From Acidobacteriota bacterium (GTDB lineage Bacteria; Acidobacteriota; Vicinamibacteria; Vicinamibacterales; UBA2999), in assembly GCA_018000455.1 (NCBI GenBank), contig JAGNJW010000027.1, positions 1 to 64,000 of the forward strand: 64,000 bases of DNA. Reading direction: 5' to 3'. A program made the position numbers and the translations under genes. The notes below the pieces were generated by a model. It was not told the origin of the DNA, ran no database searches, and saw only the letters and a list, made by a program, of their open reading frames with translations. Shown piece after piece: positions 55,173 through 64,000 of this stretch (the stretch's first letter is position 1; every line of letters begins with the position of its first letter).

Positions 55173-56423
55173 ATGACCTTCCGACTCGCCGTCCTCTGTC
55201 TCCTCGCCCCGGCCCTGGCAGCCGCGCAGCCGGCCGACCCTGCGCTCGTCGAGCGCGCGCGCGGCATCCACGAGCGCGTCATCACGCTCGACACGCATGA
55301 CGATATCAATCCGCGCAACTTCACCAAGGCGCGCAACTACACCGAGCGCCTCGACACTCAGGTCAACCTTCCCAAGATGGAAGAGGGCGGTCTCGACGCT
55401 GCCTTCTTCATCGTCTTCGTCGGGCAGGGGCCACTCACGCCCGAGGGCTACGCCCGGGCTTACGCGCAGGCGGTGGAGAAGTTCGACGCCATTCACCGAT
55501 TCACGAAGGAGATCGCGCCCACGCGGATCGGTCTCGCGCTCACCGCTGCCGACGTCCGCGCGATCGCGAAGTCGGGGCGCAAGGTTGCGCTCATCGGCAT
55601 CGAGAACGGGTATCCGATCGGCACCGACCTCGCCCGCGTGAAGGAGTTCCACGACCGGGGCGGGCGCTACATGTCGCTGGCGCACAACGGCCACAGCCAG
55701 TTGGCCGACTCGAATACCGGCGAGCGTGACGGCAAGTTCATGCACAACGGCCTGAGCGATCTCGGCCGACAGGTCATCGCCGAGATGAACCGGTGGGGCA
55801 TCATGGTCGATGTCTCCCATCCCTCGAAGGCTGCGAACCTGCAGGCCATCGCGCTTTCGAAGGCGCCCGTCATCGCCTCGCACTCGGCCGCCAGGGCGCT
55901 GGCCGATCACAGTCGCAACATGGACGACGAGCAGCTGGAAGCGCTCAAGAAGAACGGCGGCGTCATCCAGACCGTGGCCTTCGACAGCTACGTGAAGATC
56001 AAGCCGCCCGACTCGGTCGAGCGGGCGGCCGCGATCGCGAAACTGCGGGCGGAGATGGGCCCGCAGGACGGAGCCGCGAGCCAGACCGACGCGACCCGTT
56101 CGCAGTTCCGGGCCAGGATGGCGGCCATTGGCAAGCAGTTTCCGCCGCCACCGATGGCGACGGTGGCCGACTTCGTCAACCATATCGATTACCTCGTCAA
56201 GAAGATCGGCATCGACCACGTGGGCATCTCGTCCGACTTCGACGGCGGGGGCGGTGTGGCCGGGTGGAACGGTGCCGACGAGACGTTCAACGTCACGCTC
56301 GAACTGGTGAGGCGTGGCTACTCCGAGGAACAGATCGGGAAGCTCTGGAGCGGCAACCTGCTGCGTGTGATGGAAGACGTCGAACGCGTCGCAGGCGAAC
56401 TCCAGGCAGGCCGCGTGCAGTGA
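55173..56423 (+). CDS. Membrane dipeptidase (peptidase M19)
   Basis: 416 residues. A signal peptide (LAVLCLLAPALAAAQ) is followed by the M19 core. Zn ligands are expected in TLDTHDDIN (His-x-Asp), in the Glu of IGIENGYPI, and in the His of DVSHPSK and IASHSAARAL. The late Asp region DHVGISSDFDGGGG is the conserved substrate pocket. It cleaves dipeptides in the periplasm. It overlaps the membrane HD gene by 4 bases, so the two are co-translated. Confidence 0.92.
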   Translation: MTFRLAVLCLLAPALAAAQPADPALVERARGIHERVITLDTHDDINPRNFTKARNYTERLDTQVNLPKMEEGGLDAAFFIVFVGQGPLTPEGYARAYAQAVEKFDAIHRFTKEIAPTRIGLALTAADVRAIAKSGRKVALIGIENGYPIGTDLARVKEFHDRGGRYMSLAHNGHSQLADSNTGERDGKFMHNGLSDLGRQVIAEMNRWGIMVDVSHPSKAANLQAIALSKAPVIASHSAARALADHSRNMDDEQLEALKKNGGVIQTVAFDSYVKIKPPDSVERAAAIAKLRAEMGPQDGAASQTDATRSQFRARMAAIGKQFPPPPMATVADFVNHIDYLVKKIGIDHVGISSDFDGGGGVAGWNGADETFNVTLELVRRGYSEEQIGKLWSGNLLRVMEDVERVAGELQAGRVQ

Positions 56424-57712
56424 CCGAGGGGCCAGCAGGGCGGCTCGCGGTCGAGTTGCCCCCACGCGTCGATGCACCGGCCCGCCCCTCCCGGCCCGGA
56501 CGCGACCTCTTCACCGAAACCGGGTGGCGCCTGTGGCGCATGGGAGGCTTTGCCGCCACGAGCGCCGCTGTCACCGTGGCCGCCTATGTAGAAGGCGCCG
56601 GCGGTGCCATGCACCTGACGGCCTTCGTGGTCGCCGCCGCGGTGGCGGCCGCCGTGCACGGGCGACTCGCCATGAGCCCACGCATGGCGCGCCTCCACGT
56701 CGTGCTCAACACGGTCGTGCTCGTCGCGCTCGGTGCCGAGTGGGAGGTCATCGTCGCCGCGCTCGTGGCGGCGGTCGTCGCCGCTGAAGTGCTGGCCTCG
56801 CGGGCCAGCCTCGAGTCGATCATCCCGGCCGGCCTGCTCTCGGGCGCCAGCGCCTCCGTCCTCCTCCTGCTGTGGTTGCTCGTCGAACGGGGCGTGACGA
56901 ACTGGGATCTGACCGCGGCCGCCGTGGCCGGTGCCGCCGCCGGCGGCCTCCTCGGCGCGCCGATGGCGCTCGCGGTCGGTCCGCTCGCCGAATGGGCCTT
57001 CGATCACACGACGCGGCTCACGATGGCCGAATGGCTCAACTTCGAGCATCCCCTGCTGAGGGAACTCGCCTCGGTGGCGCCGGGCACTTTCCAGCACTCG
57101 GTCAGCGTCAGCGTGCTGGCCAGTGCCGGCGCGCAGGCGATCGGCGCCGACGCCTTCCGCGCCAGGCTCGGCGGGCTCTATCACGACGTGGGAAAGCTCA
57201 AGGCGCCGGAGTATTTCGGCGAGAACCAGCACGGCGTCAATCCGCACGCCGCGCTGCCGCCATGGGAGAGCGCCGCGATCCTGCGTGCCCACGTCGACGA
57301 CGGCGTGGCGCTGCTCACCTACCACGGCATGGTGCGGCCGCTGGCGGCCTTCGTCCGCGAGCACCACGGCACGAGTTTCATGCCAGGCCTGGCGTCACAT
57401 CCGGCGGTCGCCGGCAACAGCCGCGAGCCGTACCGCTATCTCGGTCCGTCGCCCCAATCGCGCGAGACGGCGATCGTGATGATCGCCGACCAGCTCGAGG
57501 CGATTGCACGGGTGACGCCGCCAGTCGACGGCCTCGCCTGCACGGCGCTCGTCCGCCAGACGCTGGCGCGGGTGTCCGAGAGCGGCGAACTCGAGGACGC
57601 CGCCCTCTCGCCCGGCGATCGCGAGCGTCTCGTGGCTGCCTTCGCCGCGGCGCTGCTGGCGATGTACCACCGCCGTGTCGGCTACGCGCCGACGCTGACC
57701 GCCGCGCCGTAG
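56420..57712 (+). CDS. Membrane HD-domain phosphohydrolase (minimal PgpH-like)
   Basis: 430 residues. An N-terminal membrane part of about six helices (residues 35-190) is followed by a cytoplasmic HD domain. HD residues are visible: FQHSVSVSVLA (first His), LYHDVGKLKAPEYF (about 255, the HD pair), ILRAHVDDG and REHHGTSFM. Relatives of the 7TM-HD family (PgpH) hydrolyse cyclic di-AMP. PgpH is about twice this size because of an extracellular 7TMR-HDED domain, which is missing here. The substrate is therefore only likely. It is coupled to the dipeptidase upstream. Confidence 0.83.
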   Translation: MTEGPAGRLAVELPPRVDAPARPSRPGRDLFTETGWRLWRMGGFAATSAAVTVAAYVEGAGGAMHLTAFVVAAAVAAAVHGRLAMSPRMARLHVVLNTVVLVALGAEWEVIVAALVAAVVAAEVLASRASLESIIPAGLLSGASASVLLLLWLLVERGVTNWDLTAAAVAGAAAGGLLGAPMALAVGPLAEWAFDHTTRLTMAEWLNFEHPLLRELASVAPGTFQHSVSVSVLASAGAQAIGADAFRARLGGLYHDVGKLKAPEYFGENQHGVNPHAALPPWESAAILRAHVDDGVALLTYHGMVRPLAAFVREHHGTSFMPGLASHPAVAGNSREPYRYLGPSPQSRETAIVMIADQLEAIARVTPPVDGLACTALVRQTLARVSESGELEDAALSPGDRERLVAAFAAALLAMYHRRVGYAPTLTAAP

Positions 57713-57723
57713 AACGGCGCCTC

Positions 57724-57741
57724 GGCTGCCTGCGTGCAGCC
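57724..57741 (+). terminator. Hairpin after the HD phosphohydrolase gene
   Basis: GGCTGC (57724-57729) and GCAGCC (57736-57741) pair around a 6-base loop, 12 bases after the stop codon. There is no T-run. The other 100 bases up to the FtsH gene show nothing further. Confidence 0.35.
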
Positions 57742-57840
57742 ACCTACACGGCGTGGCGTGGAGCGCAGACCCGCGAGACGGGGCATGTCCAGACGCGCCA
57801 GAGCGCGGGCACATCCCACCGCCTGCGAGCGTCCAACACT

Positions 57841-59808
57841 ATGATGGCTAGCAGTGCATCGATGAGCGAGTCCCAGCAGTCGTCCCCGTCGCCCGAGCCG
57901 CGCCCGCCCACCTCCGGCGCGCAGAAGCCGCGTCCGCGACCGTGGCGCACCGAGGGGCTGCCGCCGGAACCGCCGAAGGGGAACCCCCGGCCGAAGTGGT
58001 CGATTCTCGCCATGCTGGCGGTGGGCTACGCGGTGGTGTTCGCCATCCTGACCGTCCAGGATCGCCTGGCCGCGCCAGAACCCGTGCCGTATACCGATTT
58101 CAAGCAGCAGGTCGACGGCAGGAACGTCTCGGAACTCTTCGCGCGCGGCGACTCGATCCAGGGTGTGTTGAAGAAAGCGGTGCCGGTGCCGGGCGATACC
58201 ACTCGCACCTACGAGCGCTTCACCACCGAGCGGCCGACGTTTGCCAGCGACGACCTCCTGGCGGAGCTGACCGACGGCGGCGCGGCCGTGCGGGCGACGC
58301 CGCTCGTGCAGGAACGCGGCATTCTCACCAACCTGCTGATCTCGGTGGCTCCGTTCCTGCTGCTCATCGGCTTCTACGTGTGGATGTTCCGCCGACAGCA
58401 GAACATGATGGGTGGCGGCCTGCTCGGCGGCGCGCCGCGCAAGCCCGTCGACCGCGACACGATTCGGGTCACCTTCGACGACGTCGCCGGCATCGACGAG
58501 GTCGAAGACGAGATCAACGAGATCGTCGACTTCCTGAAGGACCCGGGCAAGTACCGCAAGCTCGGCGCTCGCGCGCCGAAGGGGGTGCTGCTGGCCGGCG
58601 CCCCTGGCACGGGCAAGACGCTGCTGGCGCGGGCCACGGCGGGGGAGGCTAACGTGCCGTTCTTCAGCGCCAGCGCCTCGGAGTTCATCGAGATGATCGT
58701 CGGGGTCGGCGCCAGCCGCGTGCGCGAGCTCTTCGCCGAGGCGCGCAAGGTGGCGCCAGCCATCGTCTTCATCGACGAGATCGATACCATCGGCCGTGCC
58801 CGTGGGGGCGCGCGCTCCTTTGGCGGCCACGACGAGCGGGAGCAGACGCTGAACCAGATCCTGACCGAGATGGACGGCTTCTCCGGCCAGGAAGGCGTGG
58901 TCGTGCTTGCGGCCACCAACCGCGCCGACGTTCTCGACCCGGCGCTCACCCGGCCCGGGCGTTTCGACCGGCAAATCATCGTGCACGCGCCCGACCAGAA
59001 GGGCCGGCTCGCCATCCTGAAGGTCCACACGCGCAAGATCCCACTCGGTCCGGACGCCGATCTCGAAAAGCTGGCCGCCTCCACGCCGGGGATGACCGGC
59101 GCCGACCTGGCGAACCTCGTGAACGAAGCAGCGCTGCTCGCCGCGCGGCGCAATCAGGACGCGGTGGCACACCGCGATCTCACCGATGCGCTCGAAAAGG
59201 TGCAGCTCGGCACCGCCCGCAGCGTCGTCATCCCCGAGGCCGAGCGCCGCCGTACGGCCTATCATGAGGCCGGTCACGCCCTGCTCGGGATGCTCCAACC
59301 CGGAGCCGATCCGGTGCGCAAGGTGTCGATCGTGCCGCGGGGCCGCGCCCTCGGCGTCACGCTCTCGACGCCAGACACCGATCGCTACGGCTACGACGCC
59401 AACTACCTGCGCGGACGGATCGTGGGGGCGCTCGGCGGCATGGCCGCGGAGCAGGAGGTCTACGACGTCACCACGAGCGGCGCCGAAAGCGACCTCGAAC
59501 TCGTGACCCGCATCGCCCGTTCGATGGTCGGGCGGTGGGGCATGTCGGATCGCATCGGGCCCCTCTCGGTGCTTCCCCTCGAGGGCGATCCGCGGATGGC
59601 CGGCGTCTCGAACGTGTTGTTGAACGCCGTCGACGACGAAGTGCGTCGCATCACCGAGGAGTGCTACGCCGAGGCGCGGCGTCTCGTGCGCGAGCATCGC
59701 GCCCAGCTCGACGCCATCGTGGCCGAGCTGCTGGCGAAGGAAAGCCTCGACGAAGCCGAGATCTACGCCGCGGCAGGCATCGCGCGTGAGCGCGCGCCCG
59801 CCTCCTAG
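57841..59808 (+). CDS. ftsH: ATP-dependent zinc metalloprotease FtsH
   Basis: 655 residues if started at 57841 (57844 and 57862 are alternatives). A Pro-rich cytoplasmic tail, unusual for FtsH, precedes helix 1 ([15 protein letters not shown], about 60-75), a periplasmic domain and helix 2 ([18 protein letters not shown]). The AAA domain has Walker A GAPGTGKT (about 253-260), Walker [12 protein letters not shown], and the pore motif [12 protein letters not shown]. The zinc site is HEAGH near 476. It degrades membrane and soluble proteins at the inner membrane. Ends with a short helical tail. Confidence 0.95.
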   Translation: MMASSASMSESQQSSPSPEPRPPTSGAQKPRPRPWRTEGLPPEPPKGNPRPKWSILAMLAVGYAVVFAILTVQDRLAAPEPVPYTDFKQQVDGRNVSELFARGDSIQGVLKKAVPVPGDTTRTYERFTTERPTFASDDLLAELTDGGAAVRATPLVQERGILTNLLISVAPFLLLIGFYVWMFRRQQNMMGGGLLGGAPRKPVDRDTIRVTFDDVAGIDEVEDEINEIVDFLKDPGKYRKLGARAPKGVLLAGAPGTGKTLLARATAGEANVPFFSASASEFIEMIVGVGASRVRELFAEARKVAPAIVFIDEIDTIGRARGGARSFGGHDEREQTLNQILTEMDGFSGQEGVVVLAATNRADVLDPALTRPGRFDRQIIVHAPDQKGRLAILKVHTRKIPLGPDADLEKLAASTPGMTGADLANLVNEAALLAARRNQDAVAHRDLTDALEKVQLGTARSVVIPEAERRRTAYHEAGHALLGMLQPGADPVRKVSIVPRGRALGVTLSTPDTDRYGYDANYLRGRIVGALGGMAAEQEVYDVTTSGAESDLELVTRIARSMVGRWGMSDRIGPLSVLPLEGDPRMAGVSNVLLNAVDDEVRRITEECYAEARRLVREHRAQLDAIVAELLAKESLDEAEIYAAAGIARERAPAS

Positions 59809-59885
59809 TCACCGTCCCATCGCCGGTGCGCTCCGCCACTTGTTCGTCGGTGGTAGTGGCCTCGACGGCAAGACCCGGCCGACCC

Positions 59886-59951
59886 ATGCTCGACATCCAC
59901 AACACCGCCGAGCTCGTGCTCTACGCCGTGCGCCGCGGCATCGTCTCTTGA
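59886..59951 (+). pseudogene. C-terminal remnant of a LuxR-type response regulator
   Basis: A 21-codon frame, MLDIHNTAELVLYAVRRGIVS, matches the last helix of NarL/FixJ-type helix-turn-helix regulators (typical end: KL.IHN.AELVRYAIR.GI). Upstream in the same frame (to about 59841) there is no helix-turn-helix or receiver sequence. The rest of the gene has been lost. It is the only recognisable content of the 177-base gap between FtsH and the beta-propeller gene. Confidence 0.6.
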
Positions 59952-59985
59952 CCACCGCGCCAGGCCCCCGGGCAGGCGGCGTGGG

Positions 59986-60999
59986 CTACCGGCCGACCGG
60001 CGACCAGGCGACGCCGTCGGGGCTTTGCTGCACCTCGACGCGGGCCAGCGTCGTGCCGCTCACGAGGTCGAGCACCAGCATCGAGTCGTCGTTGCGCACG
60101 GTCACGAAGGCGTGGCGGTTGTCGGGATGCGCGAAGACGCCCGCCGTGGACGGCTTCTCGACGTTCGTCAGGCCGAGGGGAATCGACCGGGCGATGGTCT
60201 GTGTGGCGACGTCACCCACCACCAGCGACGAGGCGTTGGCGTGCGGGACCAGCGCGTGTTTGCCATCGGGCGTGAACTGCACGCGGTAGGGAAAGCCCGG
60301 CGACTTCAGGTGCTTCACCACCGCGAGCGACTGCGTGTCGATGATCGAGATGGTGTCGGCCGCGCGGTTGCCGGCCCACACCCAGCGGCCGTCAGGCGTC
60401 ACGCCCACGCCTTCGCACTCGGTGCCGGTCTTGATGTCTGTGAGCTTCGCGCCGGTCCGGAAGTCGAAGGCGCTCACGCTGCCGTCGCGCATGTTGGAGC
60501 AATAGAGCCGCGTGCGATCCGCCGACAGCGCCAGCATGTGCGACACGCCCGCCTCGGTCTTGAACACGCGCTCGATGGCGCCGGAGTCGACGTTCACGAC
60601 GAGCAGCGCCTGGTTGGCCTCCGACGTCACGACGACACGTGAGCCATCCACCCAGCGGACGTCGTGCGGCGCCCGGTACTCACCGAGGTCGATGGTCTTG
60701 AGCGGATCGCCCGAGGGCAGCGCCAGCAGGCTCAGGGTCTTCTGCGGTCCGGCCCCCTGTTTGTTGTAGTTGGTCACGACCACACGCCGGCCGTCTGGCG
60801 AGACCGCGGCCTCGTGCGGGCCGCCCACCACCAGCACGTGACGGTAGGCCTCCATCGTCTTGAGGTCGATGAGGGTCACCGTGTCGGATTGCTGGTTGAC
60901 GACGACCACCGTGCCGCTCAGCTGGAGCCGCGGCTGACTCTGGAGTGGCCCTGTCGTGGCGGCGGCCAGGAGGACCAGGCCGAGGCTGGTTGCGCGCAT
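59986..60999 (-). CDS. Secreted YncE-like beta-propeller protein
   Basis: 337 residues. A signal peptide (LGLVLLAAATTGPLQSQ) is followed by seven YVTN-type propeller blades, with repeats such as TVVVVNQQSDTVTLIDLKT, PDGRRVVVTNYNK, and PDGRWVWAGNRAADTISIID. Proteins of this class bind ligands or surfaces and are not enzymes. The ATG at 60999 follows TAGGGT by 7 bases and the frame upstream is shadow sequence. Confidence 0.85.
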   Translation of the reverse strand: MRATSLGLVLLAAATTGPLQSQPRLQLSGTVVVVNQQSDTVTLIDLKTMEAYRHVLVVGGPHEAAVSPDGRRVVVTNYNKQGAGPQKTLSLLALPSGDPLKTIDLGEYRAPHDVRWVDGSRVVVTSEANQALLVVNVDSGAIERVFKTEAGVSHMLALSADRTRLYCSNMRDGSVSAFDFRTGAKLTDIKTGTECEGVGVTPDGRWVWAGNRAADTISIIDTQSLAVVKHLKSPGFPYRVQFTPDGKHALVPHANASSLVVGDVATQTIARSIPLGLTNVEKPSTAGVFAHPDNRHAFVTVRNDDSMLVLDLVSGTTLARVEVQQSPDGVAWSPVGR

Positions 61000-61006
61000 G
61001 CCCCTC

Positions 61007-61012
61007 ACCCTA
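61007..61012 (-). promoter_or_regulatory. -10 element TAGGGT of a probable leaderless transcript
   Basis: TAGGGT (61012-61007) ends 7 bases before the ATG at 60999 of the propeller gene, with no ribosome site between. Confidence 0.45.
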
Positions 61013-61165
61013 CCGGTGCCGGCCCGGCCCGGCAAGCCGGATGTCGGCCGCCCCATCACATTGGCGTGACGGCGGGTGGGACCGGCCGGGCGGACGGATA
61101 ATGGGGCCACGGTCCGATCGGGGTGGCGACCGTTTCCGCCCGCTGCTCTCACCTGGAGGAGTCAC

Positions 61166-62116
61166 ATGGCAGACAAGAAAATCATTGCCGTTGTCGGCGC
61201 CACCGGCGCTCAGGGTGGAGGCCTCGTGCGCGCGATCCTCGCCGACCCACGAGGCGGCTTCACCGTGCGCGCGATTACGCGTGACCCGCAGTCGGCAGCG
61301 GCCAAGGCGCTGGCGGCCGCCGGCGCCGAGGTGGTCGCCGCCGATGTCGACGACGTCGAGAGCCTGAAGCGCGCCTTCGCCGGCGCCTACGGCGCCTACT
61401 GCGTCACGTTCTTCTGGGCGCATTTCTCGGTGGAGAAAGAGCAGGCCGAGGCGCAGAACATGGCCGAGGCCGCCAAGGCTGCCGGGCTTCGCCACGTCAT
61501 CTGGTCGACGCTCGAAGACACAAGGCGCTACGTGCCGCTCGGCGACAGCCGGATGCCGACGCTGCAGGGCAAGTACAAGGTGCCCCACTTCGACGGCAAG
61601 GGCGAGTCCGACCACTACTTCACCGACGCCGGGGTGCCGACGACCTTCCTGCTCGCGTCGTTCTATTGGGACAACTTCATCCACTTCGGTTCGGGGCCGA
61701 AGAAGGGTCCCGATGGCACCTACCTGCTGACCTTACCACTCGGCACGGCGGCGATGGCCGGCATCGCCGCGGCCGACATCGGCGGCTGCGCCTACGGCAT
61801 CTACAAGGAAGGCTCGGCGCTGGTCGGCGAGCGGATTGGCGTGGCCGGCGAGCATCTCACCGGCCTCGAGATGGCGGCAGCGCTGGGGCGGGCGCTCGGC
61901 CAGCCGGTGCGCTACAACGACGTCTCGGCCGACACCTACCGGAGTTTCGGCTTCCCCGGCGCCGACGACCTCGGCAACATGTTCCAGTTCTATCGGGACT
62001 TCGCCGAGGTCTGCAACACGACACGCGACGTCGTGCAGTCGAAGCGCCTGAATCCATCCCTGCAATCGTTCGAGACGTGGCTCGCCGCCAACGCCAGCCG
62101 CATTCCGCTGGACTGA
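61166..62116 (+). CDS. NmrA-family NAD(P)-binding protein
   Basis: 316 residues. The Rossmann motif IAVVGATGAQGGGLVRAIL (residues 7-25) is the GxxGxxG of NmrA-like atypical SDRs. VIWSTLEDTRRYV, ASFYWDNFI and ADIGGCAYGI are family blocks; the SDR catalytic Tyr-x3-Lys is absent. NmrA-type proteins sense NAD(P) or act as regulators or reductases. GGAGG lies 8 bases before the ATG, so this gene has a normal leader. Confidence 0.88.
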   Translation: MADKKIIAVVGATGAQGGGLVRAILADPRGGFTVRAITRDPQSAAAKALAAAGAEVVAADVDDVESLKRAFAGAYGAYCVTFFWAHFSVEKEQAEAQNMAEAAKAAGLRHVIWSTLEDTRRYVPLGDSRMPTLQGKYKVPHFDGKGESDHYFTDAGVPTTFLLASFYWDNFIHFGSGPKKGPDGTYLLTLPLGTAAMAGIAAADIGGCAYGIYKEGSALVGERIGVAGEHLTGLEMAAALGRALGQPVRYNDVSADTYRSFGFPGADDLGNMFQFYRDFAEVCNTTRDVVQSKRLNPSLQSFETWLAANASRIPLD

Positions 62117-62153
62117 CGCCGCCCAGGGCCGACCGGTCGAGGCCAGCCCTTCG

Positions 62154-63278
62154 TCAGTTGTTGAGCGCGACGATGATCATCGCCAGCAGCACCAGGACGA
62201 GCACCGCGAAGAAGATCTTCACCCAGCTGTACGGTTGCTCGCCAGCGGTGGCGCCGGTGACGCCGTTGACGACCACCTGATAGGCCTGGCGCCGGTAGTC
62301 GTAGTGCAGCAGCCAGACCGGCAACAACGTGTGCTTGAAGGTCTGGTCGGTGTAGGTGGCTGCCACTTCAAGGCTGCGGTAGGTGTCGCCTGGAATGTCC
62401 GCGGCGCACCTGGCGCGCACCTTCGCGTCCATCTGGGCACGTGAGCGTTCGGCAGCGCCCACCAGGTCGAGCTGATATTGCTCCACCACCCAGCCCGACA
62501 CGTAGCCGCGGTCGTAGGGCCGCAGATCGCCCGTCGGGAAAGGCTCGATGGCCTTCAGCAGCGCCGGCCTCAGGCCCTGGGTCGCCGGCACGAGTTCATC
62601 GTCGAAGGCAGTCGACAGCTCGCCGGCGGCCGGCACCCAGCGCACCCGCCGTTCCCGCACCGTCTGCGTCCGGCCGTTCCTGTGGACCGTGCGCGCTTCG
62701 TAGTAGTAATGGCCGGCCTCGGCCCGCCAGCGTGCGTGTACTCGTGCGTCGAACGTCCAGTAGGGCAGGTAGATGCCGCCGACGCGGTCGGTCAGGGCCG
62801 CCTTCTTCAGTCGGTTCGGCGCGAACCAGCGGCTGGCGTACCACTTGCGGATCGATTCCCGGACCTGCGCCTCGCTGACGACGAAGGGCAGCAGGCTCTC
62901 GGGGTAGATGGCGTTGCGCGTCTTGGTGTAGGGCACGACCGCCGCCGAGCCGCAGAACTCACAGCGCTGCGCCACTCGCGTCGACTCGAAGAGCGAGATG
63001 GCCTTGCAGCTCTGGCACTGCACCGACGTGCGGTCGTGCTCCCAGCCGCGCTGGGAGTCTGGAATGGCGCGCAGCGCCAGCGCCAGGTCGTGCTCGCGCA
63101 CGAGCGAGCCGTCGCTGGCCAGTTGCGCTGGCGACACCGTGCCGCAGTAGGGGCAGAGCAGCGCCTGCCTGGCCGCATTCCAGTGCGCTTCGGCGCCGCA
63201 CCCCGGGCAGTGATGCTTCTCGAGCGCCGTGACGTCGAGCGAAGGGGCCGCCGGAATCGGCGGCGGCTCGGTGGCCAC
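62154..63278 (-). CDS. Zinc-ribbon protein with C-terminal membrane anchor (YdjG-like)
   Basis: 374 residues. Two zinc ribbons: CPGC (24-27) with CPYC (42-45), and CQSC near 88 with CEFC near 107. A middle domain of about 220 residues contains PYWTFDARVHARW and a beta-rich part. The C-terminus is one membrane helix (IFFAVLVLVLLAMIIVAL) placing the ribbons in the cytosol. It directly follows an SPFH gene on the same strand (3-base gap). In B. subtilis the ydjFGHI operon joins PspA, a zinc-ribbon membrane protein and an SPFH protein. By analogy this pair may recruit PspA to stressed membranes. Confidence 0.78.
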   Translation of the reverse strand: MATEPPPIPAAPSLDVTALEKHHCPGCGAEAHWNAARQALLCPYCGTVSPAQLASDGSLVREHDLALALRAIPDSQRGWEHDRTSVQCQSCKAISLFESTRVAQRCEFCGSAAVVPYTKTRNAIYPESLLPFVVSEAQVRESIRKWYASRWFAPNRLKKAALTDRVGGIYLPYWTFDARVHARWRAEAGHYYYEARTVHRNGRTQTVRERRVRWVPAAGELSTAFDDELVPATQGLRPALLKAIEPFPTGDLRPYDRGYVSGWVVEQYQLDLVGAAERSRAQMDAKVRARCAADIPGDTYRSLEVAATYTDQTFKHTLLPVWLLHYDYRRQAYQVVVNGVTGATAGEQPYSWVKIFFAVLVLVLLAMIIVALNN

Positions 63279-63281
63279 GCG

Positions 63282-64000
63282 CTAGTGCTTGAGGAACTCG
63301 TCGAGGGCCGTGCGTGTCACGCGCCACGCCGAGCCGATCTTGCGGCCCTTCAGATCGCCCTTCTCGAGGGTGTCGACGACGTCGGCCTCGGTGACGCCGA
63401 GCGCCGTGGCGACATCTGCCGGCGTGAGCACGTCGGGGAGGGGCGGCGGCGCCGCCGCACCGGCTACTGGTGCGGCCTGGCCGCCGCCGAGCATGCCACC
63501 CGGCTGGTTCATCATCTGGTTGGCCATGGCGAAGCCCATGGCCAGTTCGGCCGCCGATCCGGCGACGCCGCCACCGCTGCCAGGCTGCGCCATACCCTGC
63601 GCCATCTGGTACTTCACGTAGTCGTTCAGGTTGCCGATGGCGCTCATGCTCGAACGCTTGTCGATCGCCGCTTCGACTTCTGGTGGCACCGAGCAGTTCT
63701 CGAGGATGAAGCTCGGGATCTCGATGCCGTACTTGCCGACCAGCTGCGGATTGATCAGCGGGAGCAGTGCTTCGCCGACTTCCTGGTAGCGGGTGGCGAG
63801 GTCGAGTGCCGGTACTTTCGCCGTCGCGATGGCGTCGCTGAAGACGCTGACGACGCGCGACCGCATCGTGTCGGTGAACTCGTCCAGCCGGAAGTTGTGG
63901 TCGGAACCGGCCACCTCCTTCAGGAACCGCTTCACGTCGACGACCTTGAAGTCGTAGGTGCCGAACGCGCGCAGGCGCACGATGCCGAAGTCCTGATCGC
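63282..64000 (-). CDS. SPFH-domain protein (YdjI-like) with C-terminal helix-turn-helix, N-terminus outside the window
   Basis: At least 239 residues are visible; the gene runs through the window edge. The SPFH/virion-core-like part includes AFGTYDFKVVDVKRFLKEVAG and PQLVGKYGIEIPSFILENCSVP. A Gly/Met-rich flexible stretch (GGGVAGS..., MMNQPGGMLGGG) links it to a final 50-residue domain: LTPADVATALGVTEADVVDTL with KGRKIGSAWRVTRTALDEFL. This end is an excisionase/MerR-like winged DNA-binding module, or the protein-binding variant found in such membrane proteins. It probably acts with the zinc-ribbon protein encoded next. Confidence 0.8.
   Translation of the reverse strand, partial: DQDFGIVRLRAFGTYDFKVVDVKRFLKEVAGSDHNFRLDEFTDTMRSRVVSVFSDAIATAKVPALDLATRYQEVGEALLPLINPQLVGKYGIEIPSFILENCSVPPEVEAAIDKRSSMSAIGNLNDYVKYQMAQGMAQPGSGGGVAGSAAELAMGFAMANQMMNQPGGMLGGGQAAPVAGAAAPPPLPDVLTPADVATALGVTEADVVDTLEKGDLKGRKIGSAWRVTRTALDEFLKH

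Overview
The window is a high-GC (close to 70 % by eye), gene-dense bacterial chromosome segment. Several gene families point to Acidobacteriota, probably class Vicinamibacteria (subdivision 6): a stand-alone duplicated MacB/FtsX permease of the ADOP type, an ECF sigma factor of the SHG group paired with a TPR-containing Ser/Thr kinase, many secreted amidohydrolases and M20/M19 peptidases, and MacB-type transporters without a MacA. The assignment comes from gene content, not from a marker gene. I saw no rRNA, tRNA, CRISPR array or replication origin, and no gene-free stretch longer than 300 bases.

Layout. 1-126: end of an IS5-type element against the stop codon of a Dam-type methylase. 124-2636: ECF sigma/anti-sigma/methylase operon (minus strand) and a divergent membrane protein, separated by two mirror-image copies of one ECF-type promoter. 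2651-9338: lipoprotein, SDR, ADOP permease, small outer-membrane barrel, secreted amidohydrolase. 9232-17149 (minus): a five-gene metal-efflux operon (TolC-like, HlyD-like, CzcA/CusA-like pump, response regulator, histidine kinase). 17242-25144: ECF-SHG sigma factor, two secreted fibre-like proteins ending in peptidase S74 chaperone domains, and a membrane Ser/Thr kinase. 25226-26740: dihaem cytochrome c and a small exported protein. 26813-30612: four-gene catabolic operon (cyclic amidohydrolase, AroM, DapA-family lyase, SDR). 30666-36710: HtrA-like pseudoprotease, antiporter, cupins, lytic transglycosylase, ferritin, ketopantoate reductase. 36783-44143: YtcJ-type amidohydrolase, PAP2 phosphatase, putative metalloprotein, and two tandem M20 peptidases. 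44174-47904: MacB-type ABC transporter. 47905-52397: MITE-like element, CNA-B-like secreted protein, two GNATs, ABC-2 transporter. 52402-55065 (minus): HupE/UreJ cluster with an internally deleted MBL hydrolase. 55173-59808: dipeptidase, minimal membrane HD phosphohydrolase, FtsH. 59886-64000: LuxR remnant, beta-propeller, NmrA protein, and a zinc-ribbon/SPFH pair resembling the YdjG/YdjI envelope-stress proteins of Bacillus.

Two expression modes are visible. Some genes have a normal Shine-Dalgarno sequence. At least nine others have a TANNNT -10 hexamer ending only 5-7 bases before the start codon, which implies leaderless transcripts. The best candidates for something undescribed are the sigma/S74-fibre/kinase locus, the mirror-image ECF promoter controlling a methylase operon, the 182-bp MITE-like structure at 47939-48120, and the SPFH protein fused to an excisionase-like DNA-binding domain.
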